A DNA stretch of 64,000 nt from Paracoccus cavernae (GTDB lineage: Bacteria; Pseudomonadota; Alphaproteobacteria; Rhodobacterales; Rhodobacteraceae): positions 3,413,501 through 3,477,500 of the forward strand of contig JAUFRC010000001.1 of NCBI GenBank assembly GCA_030410095.1, read 5' to 3'. How positions within the stretch are numbered: the first letter of the stretch is position 1; the number at the start of each line of letters is the position of its first letter. Shown piece after piece: positions 1 to 9,470 of the stretch. The position numbers and the translations under genes are program-made. The notes under the pieces were generated by a model. That model saw only the letters and a program-made list of their open reading frames with translations, did no database searches and was not told the origin of the DNA.

Positions 1-598
1 GTCGGTAATTTGGCAGCCGAGCTTGAGGCTGCCGAGGTGAAGCAGCAGCAATTCGATGATGCGATTGACGGGATCGCAGATCCTTTGCCGGTGCGCTATT
101 GGCAGGCGAAAGCCTACGCGATGGATTGGCGCAGGTGCTCAAACAGATCGCGAGCGATATTCTCGGCAGCGGGATCCGTGATGCGCTGCGTTCGCAGTTT
201 GCGGGCACGGGCGGCGGCGGGTTTCTCTCCAGCCTGCTTGGCGGCTTCTTCGGCGGCGGGGACGCCCTGTCAGGCGCCCTTCGCGGCGCAGGCCTCCCGC
301 GCGCGCCAATGGCGGCAGCGTCCGATCGGGACAGGCTTATCTGGTCAACGAGAACACCGCGAACAGCGAGGTCTTCGTGCCGTCGATGAGCGGGGCGATC
401 CTCAACGTGCCGCAGGCGCAGGCAGCGCTGCGGGGCGGGCAGGGCGGAGGCAACGCAACCTTCGCCCCTCAAATCCATATTGCCGGCGACGCCAGCGAAA
501 AGACGATCCAGATCATGGAGGCCATGCTGGCGCGCGAGAACGACAAATTCGTCTCGCGATGGCGGCTGGCGCAGAAAGAAGTCGGTCAGAGGACATAA
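1..598 (+). CDS. Phage tail tape measure protein, C-terminal end (frameshifted, cut by window start)
   Basis: Only the C-terminal part of a tail tape measure protein is present; the gene enters from before base 1. The reading frame moves from frame 1 (from base 10, ending in a QQFDDAIDGIADPL-like stretch) to frame 3 near base 100 (GESLRDGLAQVLKQIASDIL, then a Gly-rich FLSSLLGGFFGGG segment) and to frame 2 near base 340 (VPSMSGAILNVPQAQAAL). The amphipathic helix followed by a Gly-rich hydrophobic stretch and the VFVPS...GAI element is the usual end of lambda-type tape measure proteins. The stop codon overlaps the next ATG. The two shifts look like sequencing errors. Family assignment is inferred from these motifs and from the tail genes that follow. 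Confidence 0.75.
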
Positions 599-1274
599 TG
601 CCGGAAATTATTGATTGGCCGTGTGATCTCGGCGTCCGCGATACCGACTTCTTCCTGAAGTGGACCACGCGAAGCGCCGGAAGATCACTCGCGGGCCACG
701 AACAGATCGTCGGCGTCAATGCGGCGGTCTGGGAGGTCTCGCTCACCTTTGCGCGGACCTTCGACGGGGATCGCCTGCGTCGGTTCGAGGCGCTGGTCGC
801 GCGTATGCGTGGGCGCCAGAACGTCGCGGCCCTCTGCGTCTGCGACCCCTATCGCTATGGCCCGCGCGTCGCGCCCAGCAGTGGCCGCATGATGACGGGA
901 CGTGGTTCTCGGACGGGACGGGCTATGCAGACGGCCCGACCGGTGCGATGCAGCCGCTTCTCGCGAGTGCACCCGCCGCCGTCGGCGCGACCTCGGTTTC
1001 GGTCGGGTTGACCAATCCGGTGCGGCCGAACCTGCGGATCGGCGACATGTTTTCGCGCAGCGGCTTTCTTTACCGCACGGTCGGGGTCGCAGGCAATGTC
1101 GTGCAGTTCGAGCCGCCTTTGCGCCGCGCGATTGCGGTTGATGACTCACTTACGACCAACCCGCCCAAGTTCTTCGGACGCTTTGCGACGGATGACGAAG
1201 GTCGGCGTGTCCGCGAGAACCTCAAATGGGGCGCGCAGGTCACCGTCAATTTCGTCGAAGCTTTCGATCGGTAG
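598..1274 (+). CDS. Phage tail protein following the tape measure gene (distal-tail-like; frameshifted)
   Basis: The ATG overlaps the stop of the tape measure gene (TAATG), and a GAGG sits about seven bases upstream. The protein begins MPEIIDWPCDLGVRD, continues with an ALVARMRGRQN stretch in frame 1, then changes to frame 3 near base 885 (DGTWFSDGTGYADGP) and ends VTVNFVEAFDR. About 225 residues. Its position, directly after the tape measure gene and before a DUF2163-type gene, is that of a distal tail component in GTA-like and siphovirus tails. I do not recognise the family with certainty, so the role rests mainly on gene order. Confidence 0.6.
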
Positions 1275-1300
1275 GGGGATCGGCCGCGCGGGCGATGGCG

Positions 1301-1519
1301 CTAAGCTTTGGCCGGGAACGCTTCCGCAGTTGCGGATTGCAGCGTGAGCCTGAGGTTTGAGAGGGCGTCGGCCCGGTAGGGATGATCCTCGATCGTGATG
1401 CGGGCGATCTCGTCGACCAAGGTGATGGCATGAAGAATTGCTGCGTGAATCTTGTCGTCACATGACGCCATGAGCTTATCCGTTCGTTGTTGGTGTGAGG
1501 CCAAATAGGCGCTGAACAT
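1301..1519 (-). CDS. Small hypothetical protein on the opposite strand inside the tail module
   Basis: A 72-residue reading frame on the minus strand fills the otherwise empty gap between two tail genes. It starts MFSAYLASHQQRTDKLM and ends ATAEAFPAKA; its composition (charged, helix-forming, DDKIHAAILHAITLVDEIAR) is that of a real soluble protein rather than of an antisense shadow, and the plus strand is closed here. No Shine-Dalgarno sequence is obvious before the ATG at 1519. The frame remains open upstream into the DUF2163 gene, so the start is uncertain. Function unknown; an accessory phage gene (moron) is one possibility. Confidence 0.45.
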   Translation of the reverse strand: MFSAYLASHQQRTDKLMASCDDKIHAAILHAITLVDEIARITIEDHPYRADALSNLRLTLQSATAEAFPAKA

Positions 1520-1549
1520 CGGAAAAGTCCAGAAAAGGAGCCTGTGTGC

Positions 1550-2116
1550 ATGGCTTTTACTTTGGCGCAGGTCGAGCTGCTCGATGCCAATCGCGAGCTG
1601 GTCGAGTGCCGGCGGCTCTTTTACGTCAGCTTCACCAGCCAGACCTATCGGCTGATCGAGGGTAATGTTCCCGAAGCCCTCGGCGGTTTCACCTGGCTGC
1701 CGGCGCATGATTGGGTGCAAGCGGCAGCGCTGCAATCGGGCGGTCCGCTCGAGGCGGTTCCTGCCGTCTACCGCATCACAAAGAACCCGCTGACTCTCTT
1801 GCTGGCCGCGCTCGACAACCGCGCCGAATGGTGGGGGCGACCGATCCAGCAGTTTCTGCAGCTTTATTCGAACGGTGCTGCCGTCGGGCCGATGGTGTCG
1901 ATGCATCGCGGCAAGATCCGAGATGTCAAAAAGGTGCAGACCGCCACGGCCGAATACCTCGAAATCAGGGCCGAAAGCCCGCTCGACATGCGCAACATGA
2001 CCCCGCTCGGGGAATATACCGATCGCGATCAGCAGCGCCGCAGTGCCGGTGACCGCGGCTGCGCGTTCGCGCCGTCCCAAGTCGGCAAGGTGATCACGGG
2101 TTGGCTGCGCAGCTAG
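1550..2116 (+). CDS. DUF2163/BR0599-type phage tail hub protein
   Basis: Intact 188-residue protein. AAGGAG (1535-1540) lies nine bases before ATG 1550, which makes this a better start than GTG 1544. The sequence begins MAFTLAQVELLDANRE and carries the short-form C-terminus of the BR0599/DUF2163 family, with EYTDRDQQRRSAGDRGC followed by APSQVGK. In GTA-like tails this protein is part of the hub below the tape measure protein and immediately precedes an NlpC/P60-like gene, as here. The next gene overlaps its last 16 bases. Family known from GTA and phage tails; hub role inferred by analogy. Confidence 0.75.
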   Translation: MAFTLAQVELLDANRELVECRRLFYVSFTSQTYRLIEGNVPEALGGFTWLPAHDWVQAAALQSGGPLEAVPAVYRITKNPLTLLLAALDNRAEWWGRPIQQFLQLYSNGAAVGPMVSMHRGKIRDVKKVQTATAEYLEIRAESPLDMRNMTPLGEYTDRDQQRRSAGDRGCAFAPSQVGKVITGWLRS

Positions 2117-2469
2117 GCGACTACATCCTGCGGACCTGGCATCTGCCTTGGTCGTGGGGATCGGTCGATTGCACGATCTGGGTTGCGGACTGGTGCGTCG
2201 CGCATTGGGGGATCGATCCGGCTGACGGCTGGCGCGGGACCTACTCCAGCGAGGCGGAAATGCGCGGTCTGACCGGCGGCGATCTGGTCGGGTTTCTGGA
2301 CCGGGAATGTTGCCTGCCGGTTCGCGGCGCCGCCCGTGACGGGGATGTCGGGGTGATCGCGGTTGCCGGACACCGCGTCGCCGCGATCCGGCATGGCGGG
2401 AAATGGGCTTTTCGCAAGCCGCATGGCGTCGGGATCGTCCGCGCTAGAGCTTTGAGAATCTGGGGATAG
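2101..2469 (+). CDS. NlpC/P60-like (DUF6950-type) tail-associated protein
   Basis: A 122-residue protein starting at TTG 2101 inside the end of the previous gene; frame 1 is closed by a stop at 2050 and has no ATG or GTG before this TTG. The segment LPWSWGSVDCTIWVADWC places a Cys after a Trp-Gly-x-x-Asp context, like the nucleophile region of NlpC/P60 cysteine peptidases, and HRVAAIRHGGKWAFR contains a later His. In GTA-like tails the corresponding protein is a cell-wall peptidase at the tail tip. Catalytic activity is inferred; the domain is short and could be a structural relative. Confidence 0.65.
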   Translation: MAAQLGDYILRTWHLPWSWGSVDCTIWVADWCVAHWGIDPADGWRGTYSSEAEMRGLTGGDLVGFLDRECCLPVRGAARDGDVGVIAVAGHRVAAIRHGGKWAFRKPHGVGIVRARALRIWG

Positions 2470-2472
2470 AGG

Positions 2473-4519
2473 ATGCCACAAGTCGGGGCGTGGCTCGCCG
2501 CTGTTTGGACAGCGGGCGGGGCGGGAGCGTTTGCGCTCAAAACGGCGGCCAGCATCGCCTTGAATGCGGCCATCGCCAAGGTGACGGCCCCAAAGGGCCG
2601 AAGCCGCGCGATATCCAGACCGAAGCCCGCGAAAGCGCGGCACAGCGCGTCCGGCATCTGGGGCGGGTGCGTGCCTCCGGCACGGTGATGTTTTGGGATT
2701 GGACACGGGTCGGTGGACAGCGCCGTCTCTTCAAGCTGCTTGCGGTCGGGCAGGGCGGCATCACGGGGTCGAGAAAGTCTGGCTCAACGACACGCTGGTC
2801 AGCCGATCGGGTGAGGCGGTCACGACCAGCCCCTACAATGGCAGGGTCTCGGTCCGCTGGCGCAGCGGCTTTGGCGATGAGCTCTCCGGCGGTGCCTTTG
2901 CAACGCTGCAGGCAGGCTTCGGTGCCTGGACGGCGCAGCATCGTCTCGACGGTGTCGGTACCATTCTCGGCGAATTCGACGCGGTCAAAGGCGAGGATGT
3001 GGCCGAGGTCTATAGCGGTGGCGATCCCGATATCACGGCCCTGATCCGTGGCGATCGCTGCTATCGACCCGCTGACGGTACTTATGCCTGGTCCGACAAC
3101 CTCGCGATCCAGTTGCGCGATGTCTTCACGCATCCGCTTTACGGCCCGCTCACGCTTGACGATATCGACAATGCCTCCTTCATTCAGGCTCAGCTTGATT
3201 GCGATGACGACTTGCCCAAGCGCGGTGGCGGGACGATCAAACGCTATAGCGGCGGCGGCAGCTATTCGTTGTCCGAGCCAGTGGTCGATGTCGCGCGCCG
3301 GATCTCGGATGCCTCGGCCGGTCAGATCTACATTACGACCGAAGGCAAGATCGGGTTTCGGGTCGGTAAATGGCGCGCGCCGAACCATACCATCCGAGGC
3401 GAGCATATCGTGGCGCTCGATATCGGTCCGGGCTCCGGCGAGTTCGAGCGCGTCACGACCCTGATCCCGAAATATGTCGCGCCCGAGATCGACTGGCAGG
3501 AAACCACCGCCGATGCCTGGGAGGATGCTGCCGCGATCGCACTCTATGGCGAAAGCGCGGAAAAGGAACTGGACGTGCCGTGGGTGCAGCACCACGGGCA
3601 AGGGCGCCGCTTGGCCAAGATCAAGCTGGCAAAGCTCAACCCGTCCTGGCGCGCGACCATCAAGCTCCGCTTCTGGGGCCTGCTCCTGCTCGAGGAGGAA
3701 ACGGTCAGGCTGCATCTGCCCGAACTCGGCCTGAGCAACGCCCCCGCATGGGTCGACAGCTTCGCCTTCGATGCCGATGGTGACGAGGGCGTGGTGACGG
3801 TGAACCTCATCGCCGCCGATCCGGCCAGCTTCAATTGGACTGCCGCCGAGGAGGGGATCCTCCAAGCACACCGCCGGCCATCAGCCATGAAGCCCCCTTC
3901 TGGCCGCGCCGGTGATTTCCTCGCTCGTCGTCATGACCAATGACGGCCCGCCCTATATGGTGCTCGCGGTCGACGACACCACCGGTCCCTACTATCTCGG
4001 GGGCCAGTATTGGCGCGAGGGCAGCACGCAGCGCTTTGATCTGGAGGTGCAGCAGACCCCAGTGACGGGAAGATCGTTGCGCGCTCACTGCCGAATGCCG
4101 ATCGCGGCCAGTACAATGTGCAGGTTGCCTGGTACACGACGCGCCTCACGGGGCCGGCTACGATCGGCTTGGGCAAGCGCGCATCAGAATATGCGACGGT
4201 GACCGGCATCGAGGTCTTTGCCAATACCACCCCGCCCGATGCGCCGGCCGTCATCAGCCAAAGCGGCACGGCCGGCGGCAGCTTCACCATTATCTTCGCC
4301 CCGGATCTCGGAGCGAACTACTATCGCACCTCGCTCTGGCGTGGCGCGCCCGGCTCCACCTTTGCCGACGCGACCTTCATGCGCTGGAGCTATGACACCT
4401 CCTCCGAGGTGGCGATCACCGGCAGCGTGCCGGCAGGCGGTGCGCGCTACTGGCTCCAGTCGGAGAACGGCAGCGGCAAGACATCGGCCGCGGTGCTGGT
4501 CGGACAATACATCCCTTAA
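2473..4519 (+). CDS. Tail tip attachment protein J-like (frameshifted)
   Basis: Starts at ATG 2473, four bases after the previous stop, with a hydrophobic N-terminus (VGAWLAAVWTAGGAGAFALK). The frame changes near 2600, 2770, 3890 and 4070; joined together the pieces give about 680 residues. Recognisable tail-tip features are a VEKVWLNDTLV segment, a WSDNLAIQLRDVFTHPLYG segment resembling lambda gpJ central parts, and a C-terminal fibronectin-like part (TTPPDAPAVISQSGTAGG) ending in VLVGQYIP. All breaks can be closed by single-base changes. It is expected at the tail tip, contacting the host surface; the exact family (gpJ versus GTA megatron) is unsure, and it is much shorter than the GTA megatron. 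Confidence 0.7.
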
Positions 4520-4534
4520 TTATTGAGGTCAGAC

Positions 4535-6804
4535 ATGGTCAATCCGACCAATTCCCGGGTACGATTTACCCGACCGGCAGCCCCGTGGCCAAAGGCGATA
4601 TCCGCCAGTGGATGAGCGAGATGATCGCGCAGGTAAATTCCGAGTTCGCCTTCTCCGGCAAGCAGTTCGGATCACGCGCACAGGCCGCCTCCGTCGGTCA
4701 AGCGGGTTTGCCTTCTACCTTGGGCATGATCGTCACCATGGAAAGCGGCGTGCTGACCTATCGCCTCTCCCATCTTGACGCCGACGACCCGCTGTTTCCG
4801 GGCGCCGCGCCCTATTGGGGCGTGGTGCGCCGCGTGGATACGATGACCCTCGCACGCGATGCCGGCCTGATGTCGCTGGCCAATATCGGCGGGACGGCCG
4901 ACGCACTGACGGCGGAACTTCCCTCGGCCGCCAAGCGCAACGGGGTTGCCGCGATCTCGGGGACTTCGACCGTACTGATTTATGTCGCGGGCACGAATAC
5001 GGTGGAACCAACCCTGTCGATCGATGGCGGCACGGCCATGGTCATCAAAAGCGAGGCCGGTGCCGCCTTTGCTGCAGGCCAATTCGGCGGCGGGCGCTAT
5101 TACCAGCTCACCCGCCACGGCTCGGGCTGGCGCGTCATGGCGGGCTCGGTCGGGATTGCCGATCTCGCCAATGCCGTTGCGGCCGAGGCGGTCGCGCGCG
5201 CGCAGGCACTCGCCGGAACCAATGCCATGATCACCGGCGTCAGCGCTGAACTTTCCCAGCCGATGGAAACCGCAGACCACGACGGTGTTCATTGGGGGTT
5301 CTGGGATGGTGCGGGAAACGGCCTGCTTGGCTGGTCGGAAACGGGTATGCGCGTCATCCTCGATGATGCCACGCTGGCGAATGCCGGTCCGCGCCTGCTC
5401 TCGGATCCCGGTCTCGATGTCGCACTGAGCACGGCGGAAACCCTCGATGCGCGGGTGCTCGAGCGCGATGCGGCGGGCAATGCGGTCGTGCTCTGGCGCG
5501 AAGATGGGTTTGACGCGCATATGTCGCAAGACTTTTGGGATCGCGGTCGCGCCAAGCTTCAGATCGAGGGCGGGCTGCTATCGACGACTGCCGTGCAGAT
5601 CTGCGGCGTCGACGGGCAGTCCCTGTCGGTCGGCGGCGCGTTCACAGCGGCCCTGACGCGCGCGATGCTCGAGGCTTTGGGCGGTGATCACTGCCTCCAG
5701 CTTGCCGGCATGCAATTCTCGGATGCGGTGCCGATCACGGATACGCTCGGGCCGCGTGTGAAAGGCTACAACCTGACCAAGGCCGCCACCGGCTTCGAGC
5801 GGGCGCAGACGGGTAGCGGTGCCAGCGGCATGGCCTTTCCGGCCTTCGCTCTGCTCAATGCCCATCGCCGCGATCTCGGCTTGGCGCAGGTGCCGATTGT
5901 CACCAGCTGCCACGGCATCCCCGGCATTGCGATCGAGGATATGGATGCTGATCCGGCGACCGGCTCGGGGCAGGTAACGGTCTGGAGCAATTTCAGCTAC
6001 TGGAACGCGCAGGCGAAAGCGGTGGCGGAAGCCGCCGGCAAGGCGATCTTGCCCGGCTGGCATCTTTGGGATCACGGCACCTCGGCCAAGACCAGCCCGC
6101 GCGGCGACTATCTGGAAAAGTGGTGGAAGTTGCAGGCCGAGAGCCTCGCCTATTGGCGCGGGCAGGGTTTGCCCGCCCCGCGCTACATCCTGACCCAACC
6201 GAGCGGCGATGCCGACACCACCAACGACGGGGCTACGGGCTGGGCGGTCTGCGACGACATGCTCGATCTTGTCGAGCAGGGCGGGGCGATCCTCGGCACC
6301 TGCCAGCATTGGTACGAGATTGCCGACAACAACGTCCATCCCGACGCGGAGGCGACGGCACTTGCCTCGGAGACCTGTGCTTGGGCCATGGCCGAGGTCG
6401 AGGCCGGTCACCGCTGGTCGATCCTGCGCCCGCACCTGCTCTCGCATGAAGGCGGCGTCCTGGTGCTGCAGTTCGCCAGCCTGCGCGAGGATGAGGCACT
6501 CGCTCTTGAGGATGCGGCCAAATACGGCGGGCAAGGGATCGACGCCTTTGCGGGCTTCGAGCTGGTCGGGGGCGCGATCACCGCCCTGACCCTGCGCGGC
6601 AACACCGCCCGCATCACCTACACCGGCGCGCCGACGGCCCTGCGCTACGCCATGCAGGTCCAGAACGTCACCGGCATTGCGGGCAACCGCTTCACCGCCC
6701 ATCGCGGACTGCTGCGCACTACGTTGCAAAAGCCCTCCAAGATCCTGCCGGCGCGCAAACTCCAGCGCCCGGTTCCTTCCTTCACCTTGAACCTCGGAGC
6801 ATAA
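4535..6804 (+). CDS. Tail fibre protein with SGNH/GDSL-like hydrolase domain (frameshifted at the start)
   Basis: A GAGG precedes ATG 4535; the first codons read MVNPTN, then the frame changes near 4550, after which PGTIYPTGSPVAKGDIRQWM continues to 6804 (about 756 residues). The N-terminal 330 residues look like fibre repeats. From about residue 345 a GQSLSVGGAF block resembles the nucleophile block of SGNH hydrolases, followed by SCHGIPGIAIE and, near residue 600, DNNVHPDA, which fits the catalytic Asp-x-x-His block. Such domains on phage fibres remove acyl groups from host surface polysaccharides. The enzymatic role is inferred from these three blocks; no further receptor information can be read. 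Confidence 0.7.
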
Positions 6805-6806
6805 CC

Positions 6807-7526
6807 GTGCGTATCAACTTCGATTTCACCGCCGCGCCCGGCGCCCATTTCGGCCCCAAGCAGACCATCGACGAGTTGCTGGCCGAGATCCCGAACCCGA
6901 TCGACTTCTGGGAGGCTCGTCCCGAGAACCTGACCATCACCGACGGCAAGGTCTCGGCATGGACCGGCAAGCTCGGCCGCCAGTTCGTTCAGGCCAATGC
7001 CGCGCGCCGCCCGACCTATACCGCCGACGGCTTGCGCATGGGCAATGCGGCGGGCGATGGGCCCGAGGCCTTCCTGAGCCTGGCCGGTGCCCAGATCGGC
7101 CCCGCTCCCGCGCTGGCGATCGCGACCAGGATCCGCCTGCCACCCGCGGCCCTGACGCAGGATCTGCACTACCTCTGGGCGGGCAGCGTGCCGATCCTGC
7201 GCCTGACCTATCGCTACACCAACAGCAACAACTATCTGCGCGCCAATATCCTCGGGGCCGCGAACAGCCTTGATGTGGATCTGCCGGCGGGGCAGGAGAC
7301 CATCGGCGCGGTTCTGGTCGCGGACGGGCCGGCCGTCAGCCTCCATTTGCCGGGCGGGGCGACGGCCAGCTTCGCTGCGGCTGGCGATGCCGATTTTGCC
7401 AACCTGTTTATCGGATCGGGCACGGGGGCAGCCGCTGCGCTGAACGGCTGGCAACAGCGCTTCGGGATGTGGCGGCATGTCCCCGACGCGGAACAGCTGG
7501 CAACGCTGCTGAAATGGGTGGGGTGA
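6807..7526 (+). CDS. Hypothetical phage protein downstream of the tail fibre
   Basis: Intact 239-residue protein starting at GTG 6807, two bases after the fibre gene. It begins MRINFDFTAAPGAHFG and contains a beta-rich central part (ALAIATRIRLPPAAL, LRLTYRYTNSNNYLRANI) that resembles concanavalin/LamG-like lectin folds, then ends DAEQLATLLKWVG, a tail seen in phage proteins that carry a LamG-like module. No enzymatic motif is visible. Tight spacing to the fibre gene suggests a fibre partner or a second receptor-binding component. Function is inferred from fold impression and position only. Confidence 0.6.
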   Translation: MRINFDFTAAPGAHFGPKQTIDELLAEIPNPIDFWEARPENLTITDGKVSAWTGKLGRQFVQANAARRPTYTADGLRMGNAAGDGPEAFLSLAGAQIGPAPALAIATRIRLPPAALTQDLHYLWAGSVPILRLTYRYTNSNNYLRANILGAANSLDVDLPAGQETIGAVLVADGPAVSLHLPGGATASFAAAGDADFANLFIGSGTGAAAALNGWQQRFGMWRHVPDAEQLATLLKWVG

Positions 7527-7807
7527 TGACGCGGCAGAAAGCCGCGGGAGACCGCGCCAGCCAGGCAATGTCTCCCGCGCAGGTATGGATCGCGGGACGT
7601 GTGCGATCCAGCCGCGCCAAGCACAGGCGGCAGACGGGGCGTAAGTTCATCTTTGTCGGGAAGCAAGTAATTCTTTGGAATCGAGTTTTTCCTGTGCGGA
7701 CGCGACAGCGTCGAGCAACGTGTCACGCCCGCATAGGAATGGCTGCCGTGCTCGCCGTTCGATTTAGAACTGCGTCAGCCAGCCCGGGAGGGCGGGATGA
7801 CGAATAA
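7526..7807 (+). CDS. Doubtful basic ORF coupled to the preceding gene
   Basis: An open frame of 93 codons starts at ATG 7526, overlapping the preceding stop (TGATG), and runs to 7807. The product would be very basic (many Arg and Lys; KHRRQTGRKFIFVGKQVILW) with no recognised domain. The overlap favours translation, but the second half looks non-coding and a second, shorter ORF with a good GGGAGG site opens at ATG 7797. The segment may instead be a degraded gene. Low confidence. Confidence 0.3.
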   Translation: MTRQKAAGDRASQAMSPAQVWIAGRVRSSRAKHRRQTGRKFIFVGKQVILWNRVFPVRTRQRRATCHARIGMAAVLAVRFRTASASPGGRDDE

Positions 7808-7857
7808 CGAAACAACCTGTGATTGCAATACCGATCGCCGGACGCCGGGGAGACACA

Positions 7858-8142
7858 ATGACGGAAATCCGAGAATTCTGGGCCATGATCCTCGCCGCGA
7901 TTGGCTTCGTTGCTTGGCTGGTCCGGCTGGAAGCCCGCGTGAACGCAAACGCCAAGGAGGTGTTGCGGCACGAGGAACGATTGCGTGGCCTTGAAGCGGC
8001 GCAGCATCAGCAGGCGATTGGTGCCGCCGAGACCCGCGAGGCAATCAAGAGCATCAAGCTCACGGTTGATAGGATCTATGCGCAGATCTCCGCACAAGGC
8101 CGCGTCACCCACTGGGACGACAAGACCAGCCCGCCGAGGTGA
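7858..8142 (+). CDS. Small membrane protein with C-terminal coiled coil (lysis-region accessory)
   Basis: A 94-residue protein starting at ATG 7858 with GGGGAGA six bases upstream. One hydrophobic segment near the N-terminus (FWAMILAAIGFVAWLVRL, residues 6-23) is followed by a long heptad-like helix (VLRHEERLRGLEAAQHQQA). The architecture resembles small phage lysis or spanin-like accessory proteins and DUF-type proteins found beside holins. A 20-odd codon ORF with a strong ribosome site lies just upstream at 7797 and could be a coupled leader, if one base is missing there. The stop is followed after two bases by the first GGCCC hairpin. Confidence 0.6.
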   Translation: MTEIREFWAMILAAIGFVAWLVRLEARVNANAKEVLRHEERLRGLEAAQHQQAIGAAETREAIKSIKLTVDRIYAQISAQGRVTHWDDKTSPPR

Positions 8143-8144
8143 CC

Positions 8145-8175
8145 GGCCCCCGAAAACCGCGAAGAACTGGGGGCC
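8145..8175 (+). repeat. GGCCC hairpin copy 1, behind a stop codon
   Basis: GGCCCCC (8145-8151) pairs with GGGGGCC (8169-8175). It lies two bases after the TGA of the small membrane gene. First of six related hairpins between 8.1 and 10.1 kb. Confidence 0.7.
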
Positions 8176-8351
8176 GATCCGCTCGCGGGAGTTCCACAAA
8201 GAAACGCGAGCAATACCATCATATCACGCCGCCCTGTGAACGTCACGGGGACAGCTGAATGCACGACTTATTACCTTCCGATGGTTGTCGTCGGCTGTGT
8301 CGTGGTTGCTGCGAACACGTTTCACTAACTGGCCAACAGTAGATCGGGCGT

Positions 8352-8774
8352 TTAAAAGAAAGCGTCGATCAGATTGATGACTGCGAGAATCTTACGTGTA
8401 TCGCGGTCGATCCGGTAAACCCTTTCGTCATCGCGGTAATAATCCCACCCGCGGCGATAATCGAGATCGTAGCGATCACGGTCGCGGATCAGTCGATAGT
8501 CGCCAATACGCAAGGTGTCGCCGATTCTGGTGCCATAACGCTTTCCGACCTGACCGGGAGGAATGCAGGGCGGGTCCTTCTTGGCCAGCCCAGGTGGGCA
8601 ATCAGCAACATAGCGCGCGCGGTTGCGGTGATCGCGTTCCGGGCCCCTGTCGTGGCTATGACGCGCACCGTTTCCTTTGCCGTTTCCACGACCATTGCCC
8701 GGGTCGGCAAAGGAAGGTGCGGAGGATACTGCCCCCAAAGCTGCGGCTAGGATCAAGCTGGCTGTCCGGTTCAT
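8352..8774 (-). CDS. Exported RcnB-like small protein
   Basis: Starts at ATG 8774 with AGGAGA eight bases upstream on the minus strand. The product of 140 residues has a signal peptide (MNRTASLILAAALGAVSSAP, cleavage after SFA), a Gly/Asn/His/Arg-rich linker (GNGRGNGKGNG), then DCPPGLAKKDPPCIPPGQ and a DDERVYRIDRDTRKIL C-terminus. This is the architecture of RcnB-family or excinuclease-A-like annotated periplasmic proteins of alphaproteobacteria. It is transcribed against the surrounding lysis genes, so it may be a moron carried by the prophage. RcnB proteins affect periplasmic nickel and cobalt; that role is only suggested here. Confidence 0.75.
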   Translation of the reverse strand: MNRTASLILAAALGAVSSAPSFADPGNGRGNGKGNGARHSHDRGPERDHRNRARYVADCPPGLAKKDPPCIPPGQVGKRYGTRIGDTLRIGDYRLIRDRDRYDLDYRRGWDYYRDDERVYRIDRDTRKILAVINLIDAFF

Positions 8775-8902
8775 CTCGAGTTCTCCTGAGATACTTCGCA
8801 TTCGGTCATACCCTGAAGGCTCGGTTCAGTTGCATCACGAAATTTGGATGCGGCGAAAGTTGGCTCAAAGCAGCCGGCGCGAAGATGTGCGCATGACGGG
8901 CA

Positions 8903-9202
8903 ATGACAGATCCACCCTCTTTCCGTTCGCCCGAGTTCTGGGTGGCGGTCGCAATCGCGCTGATCGTGAAAAATTAAGACCACCGCGCAGCTCGGGCCGG
9001 TCAAGGTGATCACCACGATCGTCGTCGCCGTTGGTGCGGCTTGGGTCGCGACCGATTACACGGCCGAGGTTCTGGGTGTGCCCGAGCCGGTCGCGGCCGC
9101 AATCGTCACGCTGACGGCAGAGGGCGCGATGCGCTGGCTGCTGATGGCGGTCGATAACCCGAAGAATGCGATCTCGATCTCTGGAAGCACTGGCGGCGCT
9201 GA
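8903..9202 (+). CDS. Holin-like phage membrane protein (frameshifted)
   Basis: From ATG 8903 the frame reads PSFRSPEFWVAVAIALIVK, breaks in a run of five A near 8974, resumes as QLGPVKVITTIVVAVGAAWV and EPVAAAIVTLTAEGAMRWLL, breaks again near 9172 and ends DLWKHWRR at 9202. The restored protein of about 98 residues has an N-terminal hydrophobic segment and two more, with a charged Trp-rich tail, a typical small phage holin layout. It lies between two other lysis-region cassettes. A hairpin of the GGCCC family starts 20 bases after the stop. Holin identity is inferred from topology and position. Confidence 0.6.
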
Positions 9203-9222
9203 AATCTCTGCCAGAGGTGACC

Positions 9223-9258
9223 GGCCCTGCCGGGCTGGGTGGCAGCGTCGGCAGGGCC
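9223..9258 (+). repeat. GGCCC hairpin copy 2
   Basis: GGCCCTGCCG (9223-9232) pairs over ten bases with CGGCAGGGCC (9249-9258). It follows the holin-like gene and is preceded by TGACC as in copy 1. Confidence 0.7.
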
Positions 9259-9310
9259 AGTCTGCTCGCTGAGACTGTCATCAGAACGAGCAGATCAACC
9301 ATACCACAAC

Positions 9311-9335
9311 GCCCCGCCATCGCGCGGGGTTTTTT
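9311..9335 (+). terminator. Rho-independent terminator in front of the endolysin remnant
   Basis: CCCCGC (9312-9317) pairs with GCGGGG (9324-9329), followed by a run of six T. It ends only 13 bases before ATG 9348, so it also lies in the leader of the next reading frame. Confidence 0.75.
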
Positions 9336-9347
9336 CATGGAGAAACC

Positions 9348-9470
9348 ATGGCCGTCAATCTCACGCTGGGGCACACCCAGCGGATCATTCAGGCTGCGCG
9401 GGCCGCGGGCCTCTCAACGCCCCAAACAGCCTATGTTCTGGCAACCGCGCTCTGGGAAGTTGTGTCGTGA
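9348..9470 (+). pseudogene. Truncated endolysin (phage lysozyme N-terminus)
   Basis: ATG 9348 opens a 40-codon frame reading MAVNLTLGHTQRIIQAARAA and then STPQTAYVLATALWE, which is the N-terminus of a common phage lysozyme family whose full length is roughly 170-200 residues. Here the frame stops at 9470 and no continuation is found downstream. In another frame the DNA right after ALWE reads VVIAVAALR and stops at the TAA (9491-9493) just before hairpin copy 3, so the sequence looks like an internal deletion joining the start of one lysis gene to the end of another. Inferred non-functional. Confidence 0.65.

Noticed and set aside
1..7526. Gene transfer agent cluster
   Set aside because: Gene order resembles GTA tails, but the tip protein is far shorter than the GTA megatron, an SGNH fibre and a lysis module follow, and no GTA capsid genes are visible; an ordinary prophage fits better.
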